A program made the translations under genes and the position numbers. The notes under the pieces were generated by a model. The model saw only the letters and a list, made by a program, of their open reading frames with translations, was not told where the DNA came from and ran no database searches. A stretch of DNA of 19,923 bases, taken from Ruminococcus difficilis. Its GTDB lineage: Bacteria > Bacillota_A > Clostridia > Oscillospirales > Acutalibacteraceae. The first letter of the stretch is position 1. Each line of letters starts with the position of its first letter. Below are positions 6,446 through 12,681 of the stretch, piece after piece. The stretch covers positions 1 through 19,923 of the forward strand of contig NZ_JAEQMG010000099.1 of assembly GCF_016680995.1 (NCBI RefSeq), written 5' to 3'.

Positions 6446-7321
6446 TTGGACTGGATCAAAGGCATACAAAGAGCGCTCGATTATACGGAGGCACATCTGA
6501 CAGAAGAAATCGACTATGACGCGGTGGCGAAAGAGGCCTATTCGTCTTCGTTTCACTTTCAGAGAGTATTCAGCATCATGTGTGGTTTTACCCTTGGCGA
6601 CTATATCCGTATGAGACGTCTTTCGCTGGCAGCGGATGAGCTTGTTCACAGCGATGAGAAAGTGATCGATATTGCGCTCAAGTATGGGTATGAAACGCCA
6701 GAGAGCTTTACCCGCGCCTTTTCACGATTCCATGGCATTACACCGACTGAAGCCAGAAAAGGCGGCACGGTCAAATCCTTTTCCAGACTGTCTGTAAAAC
6801 TCATTCTGACAGGAGGAACTGAAATGGATTATCGAATTGAGAAACCGGGTGCGATTAAGGTGATCTGCAAAAGAGAAGCTGTTCACAAACCCGAAACCGG
6901 CGCAGGAACGCCTGACATTACAGGCTTCTGGACAAAGTGCGGACAGGACGGAACGATGCAGAAGATCTGCGGTTATATCCCTGAAAAGCCGAGACTGGCC
7001 GGGCTCCTCGGAATCTGCTTCTCGCTGGAAACGAACGGAGACGTGTTCCCGTATGGAATCGGTGCAGAGTATAATGGAGCACCGGTGGATGGAGATCTTG
7101 AGGTTATTGAGCTCCCGGAGTATACCTACGCGGTATTCCCGTTCAAGGGAAAAATGCCAGAAACCTTCATCGAGACATACAGGAAGATCGTCAGTGATTT
7201 CTTCCCAAGCAGCGACCGGTACGAATATGCCGCAGGTGTAGAGATCGAGGTATATCCGTCTGATAAAACGGATGATCCTAACTATGCGGGAGAAATCTGG
7301 ATTGCTGTAAACGAAAAATAA
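6446..7321 (+). CDS. AraC-family regulator fused to a GyrI-like effector-binding domain
   Basis: A 291-residue Rob-like activator. Residues 1-108 carry two AraC HTH motifs (YDAVAKEAYSSSFHFQRVF and VIDIALKYGYETPESFTRAFSRFHGITPTEARK). Residues about 127-291 form a GyrI-like small-molecule domain, ending EIEVYPSD...YAGEIWIAV. The start is TTG at 6446 with AGGAGGG seven bases upstream; no in-frame ATG fits as well. It lies 114 bases after the flavoprotein gene. TAGAAT at 6412-6417 is a possible -10, but no good -35 was seen, so it may share the tetR transcript. A strong internal ribosome binding site precedes codon 127 (separate entry). Confidence 0.9.
   Translation: MDWIKGIQRALDYTEAHLTEEIDYDAVAKEAYSSSFHFQRVFSIMCGFTLGDYIRMRRLSLAADELVHSDEKVIDIALKYGYETPESFTRAFSRFHGITPTEARKGGTVKSFSRLSVKLILTGGTEMDYRIEKPGAIKVICKREAVHKPETGAGTPDITGFWTKCGQDGTMQKICGYIPEKPRLAGLLGICFSLETNGDVFPYGIGAEYNGAPVDGDLEVIELPEYTYAVFPFKGKMPETFIETYRKIVSDFFPSSDRYEYAAGVEIEVYPSDKTDDPNYAGEIWIAVNEK
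6811..6826 (+). promoter_or_regulatory. Internal Shine-Dalgarno and ATG inside the araC-type gene
   Basis: AGGAGG (6811-6816), seven bases, then ATG (6824-6826), in frame with the AraC-GyrI gene at codon 127. Initiation here would give the GyrI-like domain alone (165 residues, MDYRIEKPGAIK...). The motif is partly forced by the coding of a Gly-Gly before the linker methionine, so function is unproven. Confidence 0.5.
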
Positions 7322-7326
7322 GGTGT

Positions 7327-7554
7327 TCATGCAGAGAAAGGCCAAGGCTCCCACACTGCCATCACGGGCGGCGGGGAGCCTTGCTTTAAGCCTCGATATC
7401 GATTGTGAGACCGGACTTTGTGGTGCTGCTTGATGTAGCGTAAATGCCGTTTGCCCCATATTCCAATCTCAACCTTCGGCTGTTCGGGTAATCTCAGGTC
7501 GGGCAGAAGATAATCGCCCTGTTGTGTATAGCTAATTTCAAAATTGTGTTTCAT
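7327..7554 (-). pseudogene. tnpV: Truncated TnpV transposon-encoded protein
   Basis: The ATG at 7554 with GGAGG eight bases upstream opens a 75-codon frame. Residues 1-47 (MKHNFEISYTQQGDYLLPD, then LRLPEQPKVEIGIWGKRH, then LRYIKQHHKV) match the N-terminus of TnpV proteins carried by Clostridial transposons. TnpV proteins are usually about 120 residues. After residue 47 (near base 7413) the similarity stops and the frame continues into unrelated sequence, including the AraC-side hairpin. The gene is therefore broken at about 7413 and only its first 40% remains. TnpV function is poorly known. Confidence 0.7.
7343..7383 (+). terminator. Hairpin after the araC-type gene, weak terminator candidate
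   Basis: CAAGGCTCCC (7343-7352) pairs with GGGAGCCTTG (7374-7383) around a 21-base GC-rich loop, 22 bases after the AraC stop codon. The following CTTTAAG is a poor T tract, so termination may be weak. The same hairpin is read through by the 3' part of the truncated tnpV frame on the other strand. Confidence 0.45.
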
Positions 7555-7780
7555 TATAGAATCCTCCAAAAATATATTCGCACATATATCACAGCACCCC
7601 GATTGCCACATTTTGCTATAACCTATTATCAGTTTTTCTTTCCCTTAACTTTGCCCTTGCGAGCCTTCGGGAACGATATAATAAAATGTGAAATCCTATG
7701 TCCGCATAAAGTGAGCAAACTGCGATAAATACACTGTTTATCAGGCTTTTGGAGGACTTTACTAACAACCTATGATATGC
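7555..7780. other. Gene-poor stretch between tnpV remnant and VOC stub
   Basis: No intact gene. On the minus strand an open frame ends at 7629 with a basic tail (FPKARKGKVKGKKN). This looks like the C-terminus of a lost mobile-element gene preceding tnpV, but I do not recognise the family. GATAAA/TTTATC (7734-7752 area) forms a short inverted repeat. The sequence then grades into the VOC-stub promoter. Confidence 0.3.
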
Positions 7781-7821
7781 TATAATAACCATAGATTATT
7801 TCAAATTCAAATCGGAATTTG
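7758..7821 (+). promoter_or_regulatory. Promoter and leader of the truncated VOC gene
   Basis: TTTACT (7758-7763), 17 bases, TATAAT (7781-7786), with CTATG...CATAG arms flanking the -10. Downstream, CAAATTC (7802-7808) and GAATTTG (7815-7821) form a perfect 7-bp inverted repeat in the leader. Then comes GGAGGTG (7823-7829) before the ATG at 7835. This is a complete expression signal left in front of a gene that no longer exists. Confidence 0.55.
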
Positions 7822-7834
7822 CGGAGGTGAACAT

Positions 7835-7864
7835 ATGAAAATAGAACACATAGCCATAATTTAG
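7835..7864 (+). pseudogene. 5' stub of a glyoxalase/VOC-family gene
   Basis: The ATG at 7835 has a strong GGAGGTGA site and promoter, and encodes MKIEHIAI then I-stop. MKIEHIAIW is the common N-terminus of glyoxalase/bleomycin-resistance (VOC) proteins. After eight or nine codons the sequence changes abruptly to the 3' end of a mobile-element gene on the opposite strand. The rest of the VOC gene was not found in the window. The breakpoint lies at about 7855-7860. Confidence 0.55.
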
Positions 7865-8040
7865 ACCTCCTTAACCTTAATTCTCTTAGTTCTTGCTTTT
7901 GTGAGCTTGATTAACAGCTCGTCAATGATGTCGGTGTACTTGCCACGTGAGATGAGGTCATTCCTCAAATCAATCAGACTGTTGATGACCGTGCGCCGTT
8001 CATCGGGCGTTAGATAGATATGATATTTTGGATTTCTCAT
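7861..8040 (-). CDS. Small conserved mobile-element protein, 59 residues
   Basis: The ATG at 8040, with GGAGG eight bases upstream (8053-8049), encodes a 59-residue basic protein starting MRNPKYHIYLTPDERR, followed by VINSLIDLRNDLISRGKYTD and a lysine-rich tail ending KRIKVKEV. I recognise this as a type of small hypothetical protein common in Clostridial integrative elements; no function is known to me. Its last codons contain AAGGAGG followed by ATG at 7857, the start signal of a lost next gene, so it was once part of a longer operon cut at the VOC junction. A -10 (TATAAT, 8078-8073) lies upstream. Confidence 0.7.
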   Translation of the reverse strand: MRNPKYHIYLTPDERRTVINSLIDLRNDLISRGKYTDIIDELLIKLTKARTKRIKVKEV

Positions 8041-8123
8041 TGTGTTTACCTCCGTTTCATTTTGATAATTTCATTATAATCGGAGCTTACCCAAAAATCG
8101 AATGTGTGGATAAAAAATCTTTT

Positions 8124-8168
8124 AAAAACAGAAAAACGCCGTTCCAGCTTTTACACTGAAACGGCGTT
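8124..8168 (-). terminator. Terminator of the minus-strand leader unit
   Basis: On the minus strand AACGCCGTTTCAG (8168-8156) pairs with CTGGAACGGCGTT (8147-8135), 13 pairs including one G-U, with an 8-base loop. It is followed by TTTCTGTTTTT. On the plus strand the G-U becomes a mismatch and the T tract is poorer, so it works mainly leftward. Confidence 0.75.
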
Positions 8169-8180
8169 CTGTTTTGTGTA

Positions 8181-8303
8181 TCAGAGAACACATCTCACGG
8201 CAAATCCGCCGCTGAAAAAGTAGGTGTTCGTCCAATACTTGTTTGTCAAGGATAGGCAAAAAAGATGAATTTTCTCAAAACCGCTGTGGGGTAGTGAACC
8301 CAT
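8181..8303 (-). CDS. Possible 40-residue ORF in the leader unit
   Basis: An ATG at 8303 opens a 40-residue frame beginning MGSLPHSGFEKIHLF and ending TYFFSGGFAVRCVL, with stop at 8183-8181 just before the terminator. The ribosome binding site is poor (AGGGCAGGTAAC). It lies between a good promoter (8425-8397) and a terminator, so it could be a leader peptide, or the transcript could be a non-coding RNA. No family is recognised. Confidence 0.25.
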   Translation of the reverse strand: MGSLPHSGFEKIHLFCLSLTNKYWTNTYFFSGGFAVRCVL

Positions 8304-8396
8304 GTTTGTTACCTGCCCTTCGGCAATTGTCAGTTACGAGTATAATCTTCGCGGACATATAACTCAATCTTTCCTAAACCTTGATTCGCTATTATA

Positions 8397-8425
8397 ATAT
8401 TATAGTTTTCCGGTTCTTTTGTCAA
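8397..8425 (-). promoter_or_regulatory. Minus-strand promoter of the leader unit
   Basis: TTGACA (8425-8420), 17-base spacer, TAATAT (8402-8397); an overlapping TATAAT at 8404-8399 would give a 15-base spacer. The expected start near 8390 lies about 220 bases before the terminator hairpin. Confidence 0.6.
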
Positions 8426-8429
8426 GTGC

Positions 8430-8783
8430 GTATTGGCATTATTACAGAGCTTTGCACCACAAAACTATGGCCTAACCGTGAACTCTTGCCGAATGGCAGC
8501 AATCCCATAACTGACGTGCGCTACTGAAGGATGATGATTACACGGATTAATCCGTTGACTTGATAATTCTCACAAATCGGATTACGGTATAAATTTACCG
8601 GCATCTGTTAATAGCCATTGCCTTTTTCGCTTAAGCTTTCCCAGCTCCGAATTTAAATGCCAGCTCCACCATCGCCGTAAATTCAGTGTAGTGAACAGCC
8701 CTCTTATGTGCTACGGAAAATCTTGCCGTACCGGTCTCCATATTCCTTTCGTGCTTCTGCCGTCAATTTGGAGATGAAATCTG
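8430..8783. other. Unassigned stretch with decayed-looking reading frames
   Basis: No intact gene is supported. On the minus strand, just after the GNAT stop, one frame reads ADFISKLTAEARKEYGDRYG then KIFRST before a stop, and a second frame reads METGTARFSVAH to ELAFKFGAGKA. These look like parts of a frameshifted, decayed protein that I do not recognise. A 14-bp perfect palindrome ACGGATTAATCCGT lies at 8542-8555, and CGGTA/TACCG arms lie near 8585-8600. No clear terminator for the long leftward operon was found. Confidence 0.35.
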
Positions 8784-9245
8784 CTATTGCGTCTGTTCGC
8801 TTTTCTTTTTCCGGTAAAAGACAAATCCATCCTCAACCTTTATAATACGATAGCCTAATTTTTTGTAAAAAGCATTTGTCCGCTCATTCCAACATGGGGT
8901 ATCTAAATCAAACTCAGCAGCACATGGGAAATTCTTTTCTATGCATTCCATCAGACGAATTCCGTAACCTTTTCTATGATAGATGCTGTCAATAAATATC
9001 CTGCCAATGTATACGCTGTTTTTTGTTTCATCATAGAATATAATGGCTGCCCCGACCAAATCTTTTTCTATCATTGCCTGATACAAATGTCCCTCCCGAG
9101 CCATTTGTTTATGCCATTCTACCGAATCAAATCCGGGAGGACAATCACCTTTTGTGCCGCCGACATTTACATCTGTTTCAAAAGCTCTGATCGACATCTC
9201 CACGATTTTTTCTACCTGATTTTCTTCTGCTTTGACAATATACAT
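8784..9245 (-). CDS. GNAT family N-acetyltransferase (last gene of the operon)
   Basis: A 153-residue GNAT-fold acetyltransferase using acetyl-CoA on an unknown amine. Motif A is visible at about 98-115 (IFIDSIYHRKGYGIRLMECIE), with the RKGYG acetyl-CoA loop. The C-terminal WNERTNAFYKKLGYRI is the usual motif B region. The ATG at 9245 has GGGAG nine bases upstream. It follows the CAT-like gene by 38 bases on the same strand with no intervening terminator, so it is probably the distal gene of the TetR-headed operon. It could instead be a separate gene. Confidence 0.85.
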   Translation of the reverse strand: MYIVKAEENQVEKIVEMSIRAFETDVNVGGTKGDCPPGFDSVEWHKQMAREGHLYQAMIEKDLVGAAIIFYDETKNSVYIGRIFIDSIYHRKGYGIRLMECIEKNFPCAAEFDLDTPCWNERTNAFYKKLGYRIIKVEDGFVFYRKKKSEQTQ

Positions 9246-9283
9246 CTCACTTCTCCCAACTGTCTTACAACTTCCGTTTTAGT

Positions 9284-9919
9284 CTAATTTGTTACACTTA
9301 ACACTTTGTTGATTTCCTTTTGCAGGTTTTCCAAGAAGCTTCCCGCGTGAGAGCCATCCATCTGCGTATGGTGGAACTGAAATGAAATCGGCAACTCATA
9401 CCGCAAATCTTTTTTTCGGTATCTGCCCCAACTGATGAATGGATTGTTGAAGATACCGCTATTCATGCCGATGACGCCGTCAAGTTCGGTTTCAATGACT
9501 GCCGAGGTGCCGATGACCATATTGTTGTCAGACAAGTCCTTGTTATCACAATTCTCGATGACCCAAGAGGTGTTTTCAAGATAATTGTGATTAAATAAAT
9601 CCAAATCTGCCGCGTAAGGAATATCGCAGTAATTGATCTCCCCAAGCTTGTTGCTCACAATCACGCTGACGGCGACCGTATCATATTGAAGCAGCTTTTC
9701 GCCGACAGGGAGCGTGTAGAATTCCTCAATGCCGACAGCAGCTTTCGCAATACAATAACAAAGCAGCATATTGAATTTCAGATTTTTCTTCCAGCTGACT
9801 GTAAGCAGATTTGTCACGTCGAGCGTTTTGAAAAAAGTCACCATCGGGTTCGGCGCTTTCATCCAAAGCTTATACGCCGTTGCTCTCGAACTGTCTTTCG
9901 GATCAATTTCTTTTGGCAT
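9284..9919 (-). CDS. CatA-like (chloramphenicol acetyltransferase fold) O-acetyltransferase
   Basis: A 211-residue protein of the CAT superfamily, which uses acetyl-CoA to acetylate hydroxyl groups. The C-terminal FQFHHTQMDGSHAGSFLENL contains the HHxxxDG catalytic motif (H184, D188, G189). The middle INYCDIPYAADLDLFN and the late IPF-like NNPFISWGRY block also suit the family. It is close in length to classical CAT (about 215). Many such genome-encoded CatA-like proteins do not confer chloramphenicol resistance, so the substrate is open. The ATG at 9919 has AGAGGT upstream. It starts 13 bases after the GyrI-like gene in the same operon. Confidence 0.85.
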   Translation of the reverse strand: MPKEIDPKDSSRATAYKLWMKAPNPMVTFFKTLDVTNLLTVSWKKNLKFNMLLCYCIAKAAVGIEEFYTLPVGEKLLQYDTVAVSVIVSNKLGEINYCDIPYAADLDLFNHNYLENTSWVIENCDNKDLSDNNMVIGTSAVIETELDGVIGMNSGIFNNPFISWGRYRKKDLRYELPISFQFHHTQMDGSHAGSFLENLQKEINKVLSVTN

Positions 9920-9932
9920 GATTTACCTCTTT

Positions 9933-10565
9933 TCACGCTTTTTTGATCGGGTGCCGAATCACGGTTTTCAGCTTTTCGGGAGCGACCTTTCGCGCGTCGC
10001 TGAGATATATCTCGTGGTGCATCCGCACGTCGGTGATGTCAAGCGCATACCCTTGACTTTCCGCATATTCGTGCATAAGCGCAACGGTTGCGGGTTCGTC
10101 GTCATAAGAACCGATGTGCATACACTGCACGCACAAGCCCTCGTCGTAAGTGAAAAACTCGACCTTTGAAAAATCGGTTTTCTTCTTCCTTGTCGCTTCT
10201 TCGATCGCCCAGTCACAATCCGCTTTTGTCACGAAATCGGGCAGGCGGATAACGGATATCCATTTGAAGCTCTCTTTATGGGCATAGTCGATGTCCGCAC
10301 TGCCGTCCTGCCACCAAAAGCCTTCGAGCGGCGGCACGACATAGTCGAAGTAACCGTCAATTTGGTGATCGCCCTTTTTGCTCATTTTAATGGTGTATGC
10401 GATACCGTACAGCAGACCGATCGCCTGCTTATATGCGCCGTCCTCCGCGTTTGGATCGCCCTCTCCGCGCACCGCGATATAGTTCATCGGCGGCACGGTA
10501 ACAATGGACGGCTTGTTCTTCGGCATATAGAATTCCCTGTATTCTTTTTTGTAGTCAAAAGGCAT
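9933..10565 (-). CDS. GyrI-like small-molecule-binding protein, long form
   Basis: A 210-residue stand-alone GyrI-like (SHS2-fold) protein with no DNA-binding domain. It begins MPFDYKKEYREFYMPKNKPS, followed by IVTVPPMNYIAVRGEGDPN, DGYFDYVVPPLEGFWWQDG and VMRHHEIYLSD-type C-terminal residues. The start is ATG 10565 with AAAGGAGT upstream (10580-10573). An upstream extension of the frame to 10661 overlaps the preceding gene and lacks a start signal. Some GyrI-like proteins bind drugs. Members of this superfamily have been shown to hydrolyse cyclopropanoid DNA-alkylating toxins, so hydrolase activity is possible, but this is inference. It lies 16 bases after the DUF1330 gene. Confidence 0.85.
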   Translation of the reverse strand: MPFDYKKEYREFYMPKNKPSIVTVPPMNYIAVRGEGDPNAEDGAYKQAIGLLYGIAYTIKMSKKGDHQIDGYFDYVVPPLEGFWWQDGSADIDYAHKESFKWISVIRLPDFVTKADCDWAIEEATRKKKTDFSKVEFFTYDEGLCVQCMHIGSYDDEPATVALMHEYAESQGYALDITDVRMHHEIYLSDARKVAPEKLKTVIRHPIKKA

Positions 10566-10581
10566 GACAATCACTCCTTTT

Positions 10582-10875
10582 CTATTCTTCAACGATGATC
10601 GCCCGCGCGTCAACGCTTTCAGCTCGCTCAAACGCGATCGCTTTGTATTGCTCCGACCCAAAGCAGGCTTCCAATTTTTCGCGGTTGGGGAAGCGAATAA
10701 CGATAACTCTTTGTGGAGTTCTTTGCGGGCTCAATGAGCTGACCTTTTCCGACCGCAAAAGGTACTCGCCGCTGTAGCTTTCGACAATCGGCTTGACCTT
10801 TGCGATATAGTCGTCGTAAAGCCCTCTGCCGCGTTCTTCGTCAATGTATGTATCAATCAAAAAGTAACAGCTCAT
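10582..10875 (-). CDS. DUF1330-like dimeric alpha/beta-barrel protein
   Basis: A 97-residue protein starting MSCYFLIDTYIDEERG, with the YLLRSEKV and RVIVIRFPNREKLEACFGSEQYKAI segments typical of DUF1330/EthD-like ferredoxin-fold small proteins, which form dimeric barrels. The catalytic role of the family is largely unknown. The start is ATG 10875, which overlaps the preceding MBL stop codon as ATGA; longer starts upstream lie within the MBL gene. The conserved tail DARAIIVEE suggests a complete protein. Confidence 0.8.
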   Translation of the reverse strand: MSCYFLIDTYIDEERGRGLYDDYIAKVKPIVESYSGEYLLRSEKVSSLSPQRTPQRVIVIRFPNREKLEACFGSEQYKAIAFERAESVDARAIIVEE

Positions 10876-11684
10876 AATTGCCCTTCTCTCAAACATTCGA
10901 CTGTTCTCGCAAACAGCGGGTTTTCTTTTAGCATCGGCATATTCAAATTGTCGCAAACTTGATCAACAAGCTCCGTGATCTCGCTGTCGTTGTCACAGCT
11001 TGTTACTGTGTTTTTCAAAACGTCGATCAGTTCTTCTGCTTCGTTAAGCTTAATTCTCATCGTTTTATAATCATAGGTTTTATCCCAAGCGGGATAATAA
11101 ACGGTAACATTCGGTATTTCACCGATGATGTTCAAGGTCTTGCGCGTTTCCGCTTCGTCAATGAAAATCGGGATATCTCCCTTCACGGGAACGGCGTCTC
11201 CGATAAACAAAGCGTTTTCTGCAAGATAAGAGAAGCAATCCGAAGAATGACCCGCTGTGCGGATCGCCTTGATTTTCAAATCCGGCTCCAAGTCGATGAT
11301 ATCTCCGTCTTTCACGGTCACGTCAACACGAGAGGATTTGCCTGCCAGCTGATAAAAATTCGGGATCGGCCTTTCTTTGAATTGCAGATCGATATCCTCT
11401 ATCCATAGCTTTTCACCCTCGCTCGCGTATATTTTGCAGTCGGTATGCTCCTGCCACCAAGCGGCTGACCCGATATGATCGGGGTGGGCGTGCGTTAGAA
11501 AAACACCTTTTACGTCTTCGGGTTTTCGTCCGATTTTTGCCAAATAATCGACGATTTGCTTTTGACAACCGAATACGCCGGAGTCTATCAAATAGCAATT
11601 CTCTGCTTCGATAATATAAACGTATACAAACCGCCTGACGCGCTCCGTTACATTAAAATCAATTTTCAGTTGATGGATTTTCAT
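10872..11684 (-). CDS. Metallo-beta-lactamase-fold hydrolase
   Basis: A 270-residue MBL-fold metallohydrolase. The metal-binding motif is THAHPDHIG (H65, H67, D69, H70), with further ligands H146 in RTAGHSSD and D163 in FIGDAVP; a dinuclear site is expected. The architecture resembles glyoxalase II-like and quorum-lactonase-like hydrolases of thioesters or esters, not true beta-lactamases, and the substrate is unknown. The start at ATG 11684 overlaps the GyrI-like stop as ATGA; an in-frame start at 11714 would cut 30 bases into the previous gene. A C-terminal helical extension of about 60 residues follows the core. Confidence 0.88.
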   Translation of the reverse strand: MKIHQLKIDFNVTERVRRFVYVYIIEAENCYLIDSGVFGCQKQIVDYLAKIGRKPEDVKGVFLTHAHPDHIGSAAWWQEHTDCKIYASEGEKLWIEDIDLQFKERPIPNFYQLAGKSSRVDVTVKDGDIIDLEPDLKIKAIRTAGHSSDCFSYLAENALFIGDAVPVKGDIPIFIDEAETRKTLNIIGEIPNVTVYYPAWDKTYDYKTMRIKLNEAEELIDVLKNTVTSCDNDSEITELVDQVCDNLNMPMLKENPLFARTVECLREGQL

Positions 11685-12184
11685 ATCTTTTTCACCGGTA
11701 CCCAGATGCCGCACTCGTAGTCGGGTGACTGCGGATCGCCTGCGGAATACACTTCGAGCGTGGCCATACCGTTTGCCTGAAACTTCTGCCCTTCATTTGG
11801 GAACCACTCCTGCCAAACGTATGTGTTCAGTGTTTGCAATGCTTCGGGCATAGGACCTTTTGCGCTGAATACTGCCCAGCGGCTTTCGGGGAATGAATAA
11901 AGCTCCAGCCCCTCGGGAACTTCGCCGCCCTGATACAGTCCCGCAATCCAATAATCAAAACCGTTTTCGGACTCCGTACAAATGGCAAACATACCGATAT
12001 TATTCGCTAATATCGCTTCCTCGACCGGCGTTTCGGGTTTCATCGTCTGCCAAAGGCGGGCGTACTTTTGGTTGTATTCCTTTTCCCAGAATTCCGGGCA
12101 TTTTACATAGCCTTCATTGGGTCGAATCTCTGTGTGATAGCCGATAAATGTCATCGCGTTTTTCTTTTCATAAGTTACATCCAT
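11681..12184 (-). CDS. GyrI-like effector-binding-domain protein, short form
   Basis: A 167-residue stand-alone GyrI-like domain, similar in layout to the C-terminal domain of the AraC-type protein at 6446-7321. It shows YWIAGLYQGGEVPEGLELYSFPESRWAVF, then MPEALQTLNTYVWQEWFP, then LEVYSAGDPQSPDYECGIWV; the AraC domain has the matching VIELPEYTYAVFPFKG and EIEVYPSD...GEIWIAV. Without an HTH it may sequester or degrade a drug, or act as a sensor subunit. The ATG at 12184 has a strong AGGAGGA site. It follows the PPOX-like gene by 17 bases and overlaps the MBL gene by four. Confidence 0.87.
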   Translation of the reverse strand: MDVTYEKKNAMTFIGYHTEIRPNEGYVKCPEFWEKEYNQKYARLWQTMKPETPVEEAILANNIGMFAICTESENGFDYWIAGLYQGGEVPEGLELYSFPESRWAVFSAKGPMPEALQTLNTYVWQEWFPNEGQKFQANGMATLEVYSAGDPQSPDYECGIWVPVKKI

Positions 12185-12201
12185 GATTTGTCCTCCTGAA
12201 T

Positions 12202-12681
12202 CTAAGATTCTTCCGTCAACACTGTATCGAACGTAAACGGAAATGTTTTGACTGTTTTTTCGGTAAAGTCTATCTTATATCCGGTGCCGTCCTTGTGAAA
12301 AAAACCGGCGGTTGGGTCAATGCGGATGTAGCACATATTTTCATCCGCTTCATTGTTGTGCTTGAAATACCACGGCTCAAAAGCTTTTGTCAACGCGCTG
12401 CGGATTCCTGCGTTTTCGGGAATTAAAGGATGACCGATATTGTATGCCTTGCCGCTGAATGCGTGCATTCTCGAACAGCAGAGAGACACGTTGGGATTAT
12501 CCGCAATCTCAGCCGCCTTTTTCGACAGCCCGTAGGTCACGACATAAAAGCTCTCCCCGTCAAAGTAAGTATCGACATAACGCGAAGACGGTATGTTGTT
12601 TTTGTCGGTAGACAGAGCGAACTGATAATCTCTGCCGAACAAGTCTATCATCGCTCTGATCGAGTTTTCATAATCCGTCAT
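12202..12681 (-). CDS. Pyridoxamine 5'-phosphate oxidase-like flavin-binding protein
   Basis: A 159-residue split-barrel protein of the PPOX / general stress protein 26 type. The segment FALSTDKNNIPSSRYVDTYFDG, followed by FYVVTYGLSKKAAEIADNPNVSL, is the typical FMN-binding barrel start with the KKAxEIxxNPxV helix. Such proteins bind FMN, F420 or heme and reduce or bind small molecules. The start ATG 12681 has GGAGG upstream and overlaps the stop of the preceding GNAT as ATGA. The C-terminal PTAGFFHKDGTGYKIDF is conserved in close relatives. Substrate unknown. Confidence 0.82.
   Translation of the reverse strand: MTDYENSIRAMIDLFGRDYQFALSTDKNNIPSSRYVDTYFDGESFYVVTYGLSKKAAEIADNPNVSLCCSRMHAFSGKAYNIGHPLIPENAGIRSALTKAFEPWYFKHNNEADENMCYIRIDPTAGFFHKDGTGYKIDFTEKTVKTFPFTFDTVLTEES

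Noticed and set aside
7522..7545. GCTAATTTCAAAATTG as a fifth TetR operator
   Set aside because: Only one half-site matches CTAAT; the other half is not ATTAG and the sequence lies within tnpV codons, with no promoter around it.
8420..8530. Group II intron 5' end suggested by GTGCG motifs
   Set aside because: No domain V-like hairpin, no intron-encoded protein and no matching 3' end were seen.
10566..10661. N-terminal extension of the long GyrI-like protein to 10661
   Set aside because: The extension is basic and unlike the family, overlaps the DUF1330 gene, and the internal ATG at 10565 has a proper AAAGGAGT site.
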